NCBI GenBank assembly: GCA_020832135.1
Contig: JAFIFG010000111.1
Coordinates: 1-64,000, forward strand
Source: Clostridiaceae bacterium
Lineage (GTDB): Bacteria > Bacillota > Clostridia > Peptostreptococcales > Natronincolaceae
Length of the DNA: 64,000 nucleotides
Direction: 5' to 3'
The position numbers and the translations under genes are program-made. The notes below the pieces were generated by a model. That model did not search any database, was not told the origin of the DNA, and was given only the letters and a program-made list of their open reading frames with translations. This document shows, piece after piece, positions 1 to 8,118 of this stretch. Numbering within the stretch: the stretch's first letter is position 1; each line of letters begins with the position of its first letter.

Positions 1-71
1 CCATAAACTTCTGTTTCTCTTGTACCTAAAAGATTTAAGTTTGGTCCATGGATTACTAAATATCTTTCCAT
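1..71 (-). CDS. aroQ: 3-dehydroquinate dehydratase type II, N-terminal fragment (runs off window)
   Basis: Only the first 23 codons are in the window; the rest lies to the left of base 1. The readable start is MERYLVIHGPNLNLLG followed by TREXEVYG. The HGPNLNLLG-(T/x)RE-P/x-YG segment is the hallmark N-terminus of type II dehydroquinases, which convert 3-dehydroquinate to 3-dehydroshikimate in the shikimate pathway. The ATG is at 71-69. The shikimate gene aroE stands at the other end of the pilus cluster (16474), so the pilus genes separate two aro genes. The family call rests on a short but very distinctive stretch. Confidence 0.85.
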   Translation of the reverse strand, partial: MERYLVIHGPNLNLLGTRETEVY

Positions 72-173
72 TATTGTTAAACACTTCCTTTATTTAAAAT
101 CCTATACCATAATATCATACTTTTGGGGTTTTGAATAGATTTATCCCTTTATATTTAGTATATACCCTTAACT

Positions 174-782
174 TTAAAGCATAACCTTATTATAATATGC
201 AATAACATTCCAAGAGTGTATTTCAATTAGAGGAAGCCCATAACTGTCTTCACCTATAGTTTTTACATAAGGCATCTCCACTTCTGCTTCAATCATCTTT
301 CTAGCATTGTTATAAGTACCTATACCTTCAAGAGATAACGTGCCTTTTTTTACTTTATAGCTGACCTTAGCTTTATATGAATGTATATGTTGATAATCCT
401 TGAAGGGATTTTCTTTTTCACTATTGTACTCATCTATATGGGTAAGTAAATATATGTATAAATAATTTTCAAAATTTTGAGGTAGATATTTTTCACTTTG
501 ATTACCTTCTAATGTCTTAAGATAACTTATTTTATATTCTTTTAAATCATTTAAATAACTATTTATCAATTTATCAGTTTCTTCCATAAGTTGAGCTAAA
601 ACAACTTCTATAGCTGATTCTGCTAAATATTGTGCTTTTATAGCATGAGCATTTGATTGAGTAGCCCTATAGTTATTCATAACAACAACATGAGTAGAGC
701 ATAAAGCAAGCGCTACTGTAGTACAAACAATAAGAAAAAATGCAATACTGGATCCCCTTAAATTACTTACATATTGTTTCAT
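174..782 (-). CDS. PilX-like pilus assembly protein, N-terminal membrane helix
   Basis: A protein of 202 residues with a short basic N-terminus, an RGSSIAFF segment and one hydrophobic helix at about residues 10-32. This is followed by the AIKAQYLAESAIE-type heptads typical of PilX-like or minor pilin proteins. It lacks the usual glutamate at mature position 5, as PilX proteins often do. It probably sits at the pilus tip or in the initiation complex with the three pseudopilins encoded just upstream. The ATG at 782 is preferred over an in-frame GTG at 794, because that GTG lies inside the Shine-Dalgarno run TAGGTGGG. It is the last gene of the pilus cluster. The family assignment is by architecture only. 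Confidence 0.7.
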   Translation of the reverse strand: MKQYVSNLRGSSIAFFLIVCTTVALALCSTHVVVMNNYRATQSNAHAIKAQYLAESAIEVVLAQLMEETDKLINSYLNDLKEYKISYLKTLEGNQSEKYLPQNFENYLYIYLLTHIDEYNSEKENPFKDYQHIHSYKAKVSYKVKKGTLSLEGIGTYNNARKMIEAEVEMPYVKTIGEDSYGLPLIEIHSWNVIAYYNKVML

Positions 783-794
783 ATCGAAACCCAC

Positions 795-1298
795 CTAATA
801 TTTTATCTTTAGCTTTGTTTTTGTTGAATAATTTATGGTGTCTGCAAATACTTCTATTTCTACAAGTTCACCTTCTACTAGCTCCGTTATAACGATATTG
901 GTAATATGGTCGGTTAAAACATTATGTTCTCCCGCTTTATTTACCCTTAATTCACCTGTGGTTTTATAAAAATATAATAATGTATTTCTTTTATAGGTTA
1001 TTTTACCACTTAAGTCAATCCAGGATGATTCTCCCCTGCTATCCTTACCTTTAAATATTTGTTCATCGGAAAAATATTGGATTTCACTCCTGTTTAATTC
1101 TCTAATGCGTTTTTTTATATAGTTGAGGGCTAAATGGGCATTCTGTTTAACTTCCAATGTTTCATTAATATCCTTACAATAAGAAATATTAGAAACAAAA
1201 AAGTTTGATAATATCGCCATAATGATTACAAGCAATGCAATAGATACTATTACTTCTATTAGGGTTAATCCCTCTTTATTTTTAAAATATACTCCCAT
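795..1298 (-). CDS. Type IV pilus pseudopilin, PilW-like
   Basis: A prepilin-type protein of 167 residues. The cleavage/methylation motif EGLTLIEVIVSIALLV starts near residue 9, with glutamate at mature position 5, followed by one hydrophobic helix and a small periplasmic-type domain. It would be processed by the prepilin peptidase encoded at 7126-7890 and inserted into the pilus or its tip complex. The start at 1298 has GGGAGGGAACTAT before the ATG. An in-frame upstream TTG lies inside that Shine-Dalgarno sequence and is less likely. It is packed directly against its neighbours in the minus-strand operon. Confidence 0.85.
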   Translation of the reverse strand: MGVYFKNKEGLTLIEVIVSIALLVIIMAILSNFFVSNISYCKDINETLEVKQNAHLALNYIKKRIRELNRSEIQYFSDEQIFKGKDSRGESSWIDLSGKITYKRNTLLYFYKTTGELRVNKAGEHNVLTDHITNIVITELVEGELVEIEVFADTINYSTKTKLKIKY

Positions 1299-1331
1299 AT
1301 AGTTCCCTCCCAACCTATAAAGTACCCTTTT

Positions 1332-1771
1332 CTAGTTTTCTATCTCCCAAGTTTCAATAGAAAGCTCCGCATAAACGTCTTTATAGGCTGTATGATACTG
1401 CAGATTGCTTATATAGCTACATAATGTTACACTACTTTCCTTATGTTTATGTGTTAAATCTAGTTGGACTTTATATAACACTTTATTTTCTTGTTCTCTA
1501 ATTTTTAATGTACCACTATAAGTATTTTGTAGGCTCTCTTGAACTAGTAGATTATTAATATAATTGCTTGTATCCCCTTCTAGAGAAGGAAATGCTTTTA
1601 ATTCTTCTATCATTCCTTGTGCCAACATCATTTCTTGATATGTTTTTGAACTTAATCCATGAGTTTTACCTATTGCTAAGCGTAAATCTAAAAATGCCAG
1701 TATAAAAACAGAAACCATCGCCAATATGATTATAACACCAATTAAAGTAAATCCCTTCCTATTTACCCCAT
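1332..1771 (-). CDS. PilV-like pseudopilin whose start is out of frame by one base
   Basis: The body reads as a minor pilin of about 145 residues with a KGFTLIGVIIILAMVSVF membrane segment. That prepilin motif has no usable ATG, GTG or TTG before it in the same frame: an in-frame TGA is followed by AAG GAT GGG GTA AAT AGG AAG GGA. A well-placed ATG at 1771-1769, behind a GGGGGGTGAAAGG ribosome site, is in the wrong frame by one base. One more G in the G4 run at 1766-1769 would give MGVNRKGFTLIG. A start at 1724, inside the helix, would remove the cleavage motif. Mature position 5 is glycine, not the usual glutamate. Confidence 0.7.
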
Positions 1772-1784
1772 CCTTTCACCCCCC

Positions 1785-2222
1785 TCAATAATCCTTCGTC
1801 ATTCTGACTCTACCAGTTCCTATCATCACCTCTATTTTAATGGTGTTACCTTGTTTGTTTTCTAATATAAATAATCTATATGCTGTTTCTCCATGCCTAT
1901 TAAAGATTACGTTTTTTCCTTTACCTGCAACTACTTTAATCCTCGGATTTATTTCTCTTACATAAACCACATCACCCCGAAGTTTATGTTCCCTTATTCT
2001 AAAAATATCTTTATATACTTCAAATCCATATTCCCTTGATTCATCTAAGCTCATTTGTTGAGCTAAATACAAGGCACTTTTCATTTCATTAGCTGTATTC
2101 TCTAATAATGTTCTATGATATAAATGGTTATTAACAGGTACTGCCATTGAAGCAAAAATTCCAATAATCGAAATTACAACGAGCACTTCTATTAAGGTAA
2201 ATCCTTTGCCATTCATTAACAC
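1785..2222 (-). CDS. GspH/FimT-type pseudopilin
   Basis: A pseudopilin of about 145 residues with the motif GKGFTLIEVLVVISIIG near its N-terminus. The body resembles GspH/FimT proteins: ANEMKSALYLAQQMSLDESREYG, then a small beta-rich domain ending GTGRVRM. It would be cut before the phenylalanine by prepilin peptidase and join the minor-pilin initiation complex. The start is uncertain. A GTG at 2222 sits best relative to GGAGGTGG, while ATG at 2216 or TTG at 2231 are alternatives. Its TGA at 1787-1785 abuts the ribosome site of the next pseudopilin gene. Confidence 0.85.
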   Translation of the reverse strand: MLMNGKGFTLIEVLVVISIIGIFASMAVPVNNHLYHRTLLENTANEMKSALYLAQQMSLDESREYGFEVYKDIFRIREHKLRGDVVYVREINPRIKVVAGKGKNVIFNRHGETAYRLFILENKQGNTIKIEVMIGTGRVRMTKDY

Positions 2223-2340
2223 TAAACTCAACCACCTCCATCAAAATGGAAAATTTTTGATAAATATATTTTAAATATTCTGTATTTATTCTCTATTTCC
2301 TCCTTATTTCTAGAAAATTTTACATATATTTGTTGTTTAT

Positions 2341-2386
2341 AATAAAAAAATCAGCAAATCCCTCACATCTTGTAGAAATTTGCTGA
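2341..2386 (-). terminator. Rho-independent terminator after the SLH protein gene
   Basis: On the minus strand CAGCAAAT pairs with ATTTGCTG around an 18-base loop and is followed by a run of seven T. It lies just after the stop codon at 2400. It probably reduces read-through into the second pseudopilin set. Confidence 0.8.
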
Positions 2387-2399
2387 CCGATGATTTAAC

Positions 2400-4205
2400 T
2401 TATATTCTATTATGACTTTGTAGCTCATGAAGCATATAAATAACCTCTGCTCTGGTGATGTATCCCGCCTTTCCAAAGCGACTATTGGAGCGAGTATACT
2501 TTTCATACAGCATTTTTTCCTCCATCTCTCCCCAACTCAAGTTCCCTTCACCTGTAACCCTCTGCATCAACCATTCTATTTCCTGGTAAGTGATATAGTG
2601 ATGAGGCTTAAAGGTCTTATCTGGATAACCATTAATATAACCTCTAGCTACCGCATTACTAATAGCTTGTCTAAAAACCCCAAAATCCTCCTGATCTAAG
2701 AAGGGCTTCAGCACCTCACCAGTATTTGTATTTTGCCAATTTTGCATACGGTTTAACAATGCTACAAATTCACCTCTGCTGATATTTTGATCTGGCTTCA
2801 GGGTGCCATCCTCATAACCTTTGCTATAGCCTCTTCTAATAAAGGTGTATAGTTCTTGTCTTGCCCAATGGGTATAGATATCTCTTAATTCTACATAATC
2901 TTCATCTATGAATACTGCATATCTTCCACCTTCATATAGAGTAACAGGAATTTCAGTAATAATCTGACCATCCTCTATTTTACTATATAGATACCTCCAA
3001 CCATTATATTTCCACTGATAAATGCCACCCCTATAGGGGCCAGCATATTCAAAGGAAAGACTTATGGGCTTTCTCAATTCTATAGCTTCTTTATCATTCA
3101 TTATTTTTACTTCATAGGCCTTACTTACGGGAATATAGTTTCCATGATAATAAAGGGGGATTTCTTCCTTTTGTAATGCCATATAGCTTTCACCATAAAT
3201 GGCAGCAGTCGGAATTGTCAGTTCTACCATTCTTCTGTTTTCTTCATTTCTGCTTCCGTGGAGAAAATGTACGATTGTCTCTTCAAAGGATAAGGAACCC
3301 CCCTGCATTGTAATCTTGCTATAATTTATATTTTTTTCTCCCGTAGCTTTGTTAAAATCCTGATAGGTGGCACTATATCCCACCTTAAACCCCTCTTTAA
3401 AACCACCAATAAATCCTAATCGATAGGGCTGATTTTCCCTAAACAATCCATAGCGACTAATTAGATTCTCTTGATTTTCGAATTCCCTCAAGGCCCTAGA
3501 CCATTGGTTGACCTTTCCCTCTACATAATCCATCATGGCAGCAGCTGCTCCTGCTTTTTCTCCTATATCTCTTCCGTGGGTAACACCATTTTCCCTAGTA
3601 ACTCTTTCACTATCATAGTTGCTGACTCGATAGGCAAAAACATAGGCCTCTTCATAGCCGGTTTTATACCCCCTTATAAAAGCATCAGCATACTCCTTTA
3701 CATCATAGTTTAATTTAAACTCTCTACTTATGGCTCCATCGGAGGGCAAGGTTCTTCTCCAACTGCTTACAAGACCATTATAATAGTCGTTTTTCCCTTG
3801 TTCTTCCCCCATGAGTCCACCAAAAAACACTCCGTGCTGATTACCTATCTCACCCGCGGTTAGTTTGCTTTCAGTAGCAGCTCCATCATAGGCATCCTTA
3901 TACCCATCCTCAAAACCTTCTTCAAAACCCTCTAAGAAACCTCTGCGATAATTTCTAGGGGCATCATCTAAATAATAGGTTTCCTCTATATCATCTCTTT
4001 CTTCTCTATAGGCTTTTCTCCAATCACTTTTTTTATTATTAATACGGTCCTTTTGTCCATAAATGGCACCGGTTACTTCTCCCCAATGGTAGCCATCCTC
4101 ATAGCCTTTGTCCCTATCATTTTCCCATTGTGTATTCGCTTCTACATCTATAGGAAGAGCCACTGTAATAACAACAGCCAACATAAATACTATTAACCTC
4201 TTCAA
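2400..4205 (-). CDS. Secreted S-layer-homology protein with repeated G/D/Y-rich helical motifs
   Basis: 601 residues. Residues 1-24 form a signal peptide. Residues about 30-290 hold about six degenerate repeats of the form GYEDGYxxG, GFLEGFEEGFEDGY, GYKTGYEEAY and GFKEGFKVGY, resembling Yae1-type G-x3-G/DG repeats. A middle domain of about 150 beta-rich residues follows. From about residue 440 come two clear S-layer homology modules (RGEFVALLNRMQNW; GYINGYPDKTFKPHHYITY) and a weak third. SLH modules bind secondary cell-wall polymer, so this is probably a wall-attached partner of the pilus machine. The start is TTG at 4205 behind GAGAGGAG. It lies between pilO and the pseudopilins, an unusual position for an SLH protein. 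Confidence 0.85.
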   Translation of the reverse strand: MKRLIVFMLAVVITVALPIDVEANTQWENDRDKGYEDGYHWGEVTGAIYGQKDRINNKKSDWRKAYREERDDIEETYYLDDAPRNYRRGFLEGFEEGFEDGYKDAYDGAATESKLTAGEIGNQHGVFFGGLMGEEQGKNDYYNGLVSSWRRTLPSDGAISREFKLNYDVKEYADAFIRGYKTGYEEAYVFAYRVSNYDSERVTRENGVTHGRDIGEKAGAAAAMMDYVEGKVNQWSRALREFENQENLISRYGLFRENQPYRLGFIGGFKEGFKVGYSATYQDFNKATGEKNINYSKITMQGGSLSFEETIVHFLHGSRNEENRRMVELTIPTAAIYGESYMALQKEEIPLYYHGNYIPVSKAYEVKIMNDKEAIELRKPISLSFEYAGPYRGGIYQWKYNGWRYLYSKIEDGQIITEIPVTLYEGGRYAVFIDEDYVELRDIYTHWARQELYTFIRRGYSKGYEDGTLKPDQNISRGEFVALLNRMQNWQNTNTGEVLKPFLDQEDFGVFRQAISNAVARGYINGYPDKTFKPHHYITYQEIEWLMQRVTGEGNLSWGEMEEKMLYEKYTRSNSRFGKAGYITRAEVIYMLHELQSHNRI

Positions 4206-4263
4206 GATAACACTCCTCTCTTCTCACCCCAAGTCTATCCAGTAGTTGCTATAGGAAAAACAC

Positions 4264-5445
4264 CTAGAAAAGTCCTTCTATTGTATCCAATATTAATTGC
4301 CCCTTGGTTTTTTCATCCTGTTGATGACTTTCCATATAAATCCTTTGAATTCTAGCAGGATAGGTTATATTAATAGGCAGAGGGCTTTCTACCAATCTCC
4401 ACCCAGTCCAATCTATTTCACCAGCCATCTTAAGATGAACCTCTCTTCCGGTGGCATCAATCAAGACCAGTCCCATGGTATGTGAACTTTGTTCAAAGGC
4501 ATACACCCATAAACCTAAAGTCTCCGGCTGTTTATTTATGAAAACATCACCCTCCAACACTATATTGGCTATATTCTCATCTCTATTTCTAAAGAAATCA
4601 TATTTTATCTCTATAGCGTGGGTTGTCGCTCTACTATTTTCCACCATAGTTATTTCTCCATGGATGCCTTTAGGATGACCTACAAAAAAAGTATCTAAAT
4701 CCTTAAACCTATAGAGGGTCTCGGTTCTAGCTAGAGTTTCTTCTTCTCCTGAAACATTGCCTACAGGACTATCATTATAATAATAGGTTTCCTCTTCTAG
4801 ACTAGAATCTTCCTCCTGGGGAATTCCATAACCATCCATGGCAATAAAGGGATTTTCTTTTAAATAATCGTTATAGCTTAAGATAGCCTCACCTTTACCT
4901 TCGTTAGATGGTAGTCCATAAAAATCAAGGTTCATATCACCCTTCAAGAGATCCCCCTCTTGCCTTGCCATACTGAGATTTGTAAGGACTATCTTTTTAT
5001 TCTGCTGCCTTATGGCCCTTAAAAAATCCAATAAAGTAGTATAATTTCCCTCATAGGAGAGCCTAACACCTATAACCTCCATGGTTATATCCTCTAGTGG
5101 CTGGTAAACCACTGGAGAAAAGGAAATCTGTGGTATCTGTAGCTCTGTTTCTTCTAAAATACCTTCTAACAACAAAATGATTTGGGATTGATTTAAATTG
5201 TGAAAAAAAACCACTTCTTTTTCTTCTAATTTATCTGTAATGGATAGCAGTCTCTCCGCCACCTGAGCTTCAGAGGTTACAATGGTTTCCACCTTATAAA
5301 GCTCCTCTTGGTAATTTCTCTCCTGTTGTTTTAGCTCACTTATTGCCCCCAACTGTGGAGATAATAAAAAATTAAAATAACTCCAGCTTAATACAGCTAC
5401 AACCAAAACAATCAATAGCTTCTTTTCTCTACTGGTTAGTTTCAT
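4264..5445 (-). CDS. pilO: PilO-like pilus alignment protein fused to a galactose-binding-like domain
   Basis: 393 residues, about twice the usual PilO length. Residues 1-190 are PilO-like: a short cytoplasmic start, a membrane helix (LIVLVVAVLSWSYFNFL), a coiled coil, and a ferredoxin-like domain containing YTTLLDFLRAI. After an acidic, tyrosine-rich linker, residues about 255-393 look like a beta-sandwich (LGLWVYAF, GREVHLKMAGEIDWTGWRLV, YPARIQRIYM). That resembles the galactose-binding-like domain at the end of Gram-positive phosphodiester glycosidases. The first 17 bases of the gene overlap the end of pilN. PilM, PilN and PilO form the inner-membrane alignment complex. The extra domain would lie outside the membrane and may touch wall polysaccharide; that last point is inference. 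Confidence 0.85.
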   Translation of the reverse strand: MKLTSREKKLLIVLVVAVLSWSYFNFLLSPQLGAISELKQQERNYQEELYKVETIVTSEAQVAERLLSITDKLEEKEVVFFHNLNQSQIILLLEGILEETELQIPQISFSPVVYQPLEDITMEVIGVRLSYEGNYTTLLDFLRAIRQQNKKIVLTNLSMARQEGDLLKGDMNLDFYGLPSNEGKGEAILSYNDYLKENPFIAMDGYGIPQEEDSSLEEETYYYNDSPVGNVSGEEETLARTETLYRFKDLDTFFVGHPKGIHGEITMVENSRATTHAIEIKYDFFRNRDENIANIVLEGDVFINKQPETLGLWVYAFEQSSHTMGLVLIDATGREVHLKMAGEIDWTGWRLVESPLPINITYPARIQRIYMESHQQDEKTKGQLILDTIEGLF

Positions 5446-5998
5446 CTGCAGTCACCTCCTTAATAGTAAAAGTCAAGGTGAAGCGATAAAAACCCTCTTC
5501 TATAGAGATACTTGGAATAAATATTTCTACGAAATCCGGTATGGTATGTAATCTTTGTTCTAATAAAGCGATTTTAGCTTTATCAACTGCATATCCTTGT
5601 ATCTCCACTATGTTGTTTGTAAAGGTTAGTCTTTCAAAAAAGATTTCCTGTGGTATTGTTCCCGTAATGGTATACATTAGCTGGTCATCAATAAAGGATT
5701 GCTGCTTTAAGTTTTCTTCCATTTCCGTTAAGGTCGCCAACTTCGTTACTTTTCTATTGATACGCTGCTGTTTTTCTTCTATCCTTTGGATCTTTTCATA
5801 GGTTTCATCCGCCTCTAGTGACATCTGCATAGCAGTAATAGATCCCTTTATTCGGTGCTGTTGAAAGATATTGACTAAAGGATAAAAGAGAGCGGCTATT
5901 ACGATTGCAGTTGTTGCAATATAAAGGATAAATTGTTTTCTAGTAACTTCTGTTTCTTTTTTATCTATGTAAGGCTCAAAAAAATTAAAGTCCCGCAT
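5429..5998 (-). CDS. pilN: PilN-like pilus assembly protein
   Basis: 189 residues. A conserved-type cytoplasmic start (RDFNFFEPYID; PilN proteins use a similar short motif to bind PilM) is followed by one membrane helix at about 27-45, a coiled coil to about 100, and a small alpha/beta domain (LERLTFTNN, VEIQGYAVDK). PilN links PilM on the cytoplasmic side to PilO outside. The gene follows pilM after 11 bases and overlaps pilO by 17 bases, the classic pilM-N-O order. No PilP or PilQ is seen, as expected for a cell without an outer membrane. Confidence 0.85.
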   Translation of the reverse strand: MRDFNFFEPYIDKKETEVTRKQFILYIATTAIVIAALFYPLVNIFQQHRIKGSITAMQMSLEADETYEKIQRIEEKQQRINRKVTKLATLTEMEENLKQQSFIDDQLMYTITGTIPQEIFFERLTFTNNIVEIQGYAVDKAKIALLEQRLHTIPDFVEIFIPSISIEEGFYRFTLTFTIKEVTADETNQ

Positions 5999-6009
5999 CT
6001 ATTTCCCCC

Positions 6010-7086
6010 CTACCTTCTGATGATGGCGCCGATGGCATTAACAAACTCTGCAACTTGAAATTCCTTCTCTATACCTTCACAGCACACATCGCTTACTTTA
6101 TCAATTAAAGAAGTGGGAATATCAAAATAATTTTCCAAGTATTCACTAAGACCATTCAATTTTGCTCCTCCACCATAAAGCAGTATTCCTTCTATACGAT
6201 TTCCTGCACTTCTACTGGTATAATACTTAAATACTCTATCAATTTCATTGATCCACTGATCAACTGTATTTCGTACCATTTCTATTACTATATTCATGGT
6301 TATATCTTCAGCTTCTTCATATATAGGGGCAATTCGGTGTTTCTTATCCTGTGCTTCCTGCAAAGTAAGGTTAAAGGAGTTTGCTATATTTAAGTCTATC
6401 TCTTTGCTCCCTATAGTTAGTAAGCGGTTAAATTCATGTTTTCCTTCCTCCATGAGGGTCAGTTGTATACTATCGTGTCCTATTCCCAATAACACCAAAG
6501 TCGAAGTATTTAATTGTCTTTTATCATTTATGCTACCCTTTAAGCCCAAGAACTTGTCCAAACAATTAAAATGCACATCTAATGCCTTTGGCTTTAAATA
6601 GAGGTTATTTGCTAATTGAATGTAATTTTCCACTATAATTTTAGGCATTGCTGTTACAAGTGTTTTTATCTTTTTTATCCCATCCACCTCTGTTTCTCCT
6701 ATTATTTTCTTTTGAACTACATATTCTTTTAAGTCTACAGGCATATGCTGATGTAGTTCATACTCCAGCATACTCTCAAGTTCTTTGGGCTTTGCTGGCG
6801 GTAATAAGATCTCTCTATTAATAACAGATGTACTATCTAAGGTAAACACAACGTTTTTAGCCTTGATATTCTCCTTGCTAATATGGCTATAAATAACCTC
6901 TCTTAGCCTTTCTAAATTAATGATTTGACCATCTTGATAACTATCAGCAGGTGTATTCATCTGCCATGCCTGTTTCACTTTTATTTGTTGAAGTTGTTGC
7001 CTTCCTTCTATGATTTTGATTTGATAATTGCCTATATCTATAGATAGACTGTTTCCCTCCAATAAACTAAATAGCTGTTTTTGCAA
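6010..7086 (-). CDS. pilM: PilM, actin-like pilus assembly ATPase
   Basis: 358 residues with an actin/FtsA-like fold. The phosphate-1 segment NSLSIDIGNYQIKIIEG lies near residues 12-28 and the adenosine-type motif GILLYGGGAKLNGLSEYL near residue 300. A middle region (YELHQHMPVDLKEYV) matches the pilM family. PilM sits at the cytoplasmic face and holds the N-terminus of PilN. It starts about 40 bases after the prepilin peptidase gene. Length and order are typical. Confidence 0.93.
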   Translation of the reverse strand: MQKQLFSLLEGNSLSIDIGNYQIKIIEGRQQLQQIKVKQAWQMNTPADSYQDGQIINLERLREVIYSHISKENIKAKNVVFTLDSTSVINREILLPPAKPKELESMLEYELHQHMPVDLKEYVVQKKIIGETEVDGIKKIKTLVTAMPKIIVENYIQLANNLYLKPKALDVHFNCLDKFLGLKGSINDKRQLNTSTLVLLGIGHDSIQLTLMEEGKHEFNRLLTIGSKEIDLNIANSFNLTLQEAQDKKHRIAPIYEEAEDITMNIVIEMVRNTVDQWINEIDRVFKYYTSRSAGNRIEGILLYGGGAKLNGLSEYLENYFDIPTSLIDKVSDVCCEGIEKEFQVAEFVNAIGAIIRR

Positions 7087-7125
7087 AAGCTGTTCCCCCT
7101 TTTTCCTTAAACTCTACCACTGAAT

Positions 7126-7890
7126 TTATCTATAAAACATTTGTAGATACCAAGTTAAAATTCTTTCTCCGTATAGTAGACTAGCCATCCCCCCTAAGCA
7201 TATAAATGGTCCGAAGGGAATCGCATCTTTTTTACCTTTTAACTTGAGAAGAAGAAATAGCACCCCTACTATGCCTCCCATGACAAAGGACAAGAATAGA
7301 GTGAGTAAAGATAATCTCCAGCCTAGCCATAGACCAAACATTGCCATTAACTTAATATCCCCACCTCCCATGCCACCTTTAGAGGCTATAGCAAGCAATA
7401 GCAAGACTCCTCCTCCAACTAACCCACCTACAATGTGGTCTATTAATGTTATAGTCTGTGGTGTCATTAGTTTTAAATACCCTATATAGAAAACTCCAAT
7501 AACCACCCCTATCAGCACCAAACCATCGGGAATAATTTGATGATGATAATCTATACCACTAATTGTAGTTAAGAGACTACTTAATATAGCAAAAAAAACA
7601 AAGTGTATAGTTAAATCAAATTGAAGATATAATAATAGATAAATAAGTCCATTTAAGCTTTCTATAATGGGATACTGGAGAGAAATCCTTTCTCTACAAG
7701 ACTTACATTTTCCACCATAAGCTAAATAACTAAAAACAGGTATTAGGTCATAGGGTTTTAAACGAGTATTGCACTTCGTACAATGAGAAGAGGGAAAAAC
7801 AATAGACTCTTCTCTTGGGATTCTATAGATGCATACATTTAGAAAAGAGCCTATGAAAAGGCCTATGATGAAAATAAATATAGCAGTCAT
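7126..7890 (-). CDS. pilD: Prepilin peptidase / N-methyltransferase (A24 aspartyl protease)
   Basis: 254 residues with about seven to eight membrane helices. The N-terminal domain holds two zinc-type CxxC pairs (CTKC and CKSC) in the usual methyltransferase region. The catalytic aspartates are visible as GIDYHHQIIPD and GGGDIKLMA (the GxGD motif). It removes the leader from the prepilins at both ends of this cluster and methylates the new N-terminus. The ATG at 7890 is chosen because AAAGGAG stands nine bases upstream; a longer frame to 7932 has no such site. Confidence 0.95.
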   Translation of the reverse strand: MTAIFIFIIGLFIGSFLNVCIYRIPREESIVFPSSHCTKCNTRLKPYDLIPVFSYLAYGGKCKSCRERISLQYPIIESLNGLIYLLLYLQFDLTIHFVFFAILSSLLTTISGIDYHHQIIPDGLVLIGVVIGVFYIGYLKLMTPQTITLIDHIVGGLVGGGVLLLLAIASKGGMGGGDIKLMAMFGLWLGWRLSLLTLFLSFVMGGIVGVLFLLLKLKGKKDAIPFGPFICLGGMASLLYGERILTWYLQMFYR

Positions 7891-7943
7891 TATAACATTC
7901 TCCTTTAAATTCCTTGTTATTATAATTTGCATTTTTATTTATT

Positions 7944-8018
7944 ACCTAAGAAAATGTTATAGACTAGAATTCATGACTGTTAAGCATATAACTTTTTCTT
8001 AGGTAACAAAACTTAGGT
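7944..8018 (-). repeat. Long inverted repeat plus third copy of CTTAGGT between major pilin and prepilin peptidase
   Basis: Bases 7944-7961 and 7987-8004 pair in 17 of 18 positions around a 25-base loop. The arm end CTTAGGT occurs a third time at 8012-8018. There is no T-run, so it does not look like a simple terminator. It may be an RNA processing or stabilising hairpin in the long pilin mRNA, or a protein-binding site. Confidence 0.5.
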
Positions 8019-8022
8019 ATTA

Positions 8023-8060
8023 CGCTGAAAAGAACTCCTTCTCTTCAGCATAATACTATA
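8023..8060 (-). other. Attenuator-like hairpin after the major pilin gene
   Basis: On the minus strand ATTATGCTGAA pairs with TTCAGCGTAAT (one G-U pair) around a loop of about 12 bases. The bases after it are not a T-run. A stem like this behind a highly expressed pilin gene could protect the 3' end of a short pilin mRNA or lower downstream expression. Confidence 0.45.
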
Positions 8061-8118
8061 AAATACAGTATGGACAAATAACAGTATCATTTCTCACTTT
8101 ATATAAGACCATTATCTA

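Noticed and set aside
2427-2699. Plus-strand open frame of 90 residues inside the SLH protein gene
   Set aside because: It has no ribosome site, its composition is that of a shadow frame, and the minus-strand gene on the same bases is clearly real. All similar opposite-strand frames inside known genes were left out for the same reason.
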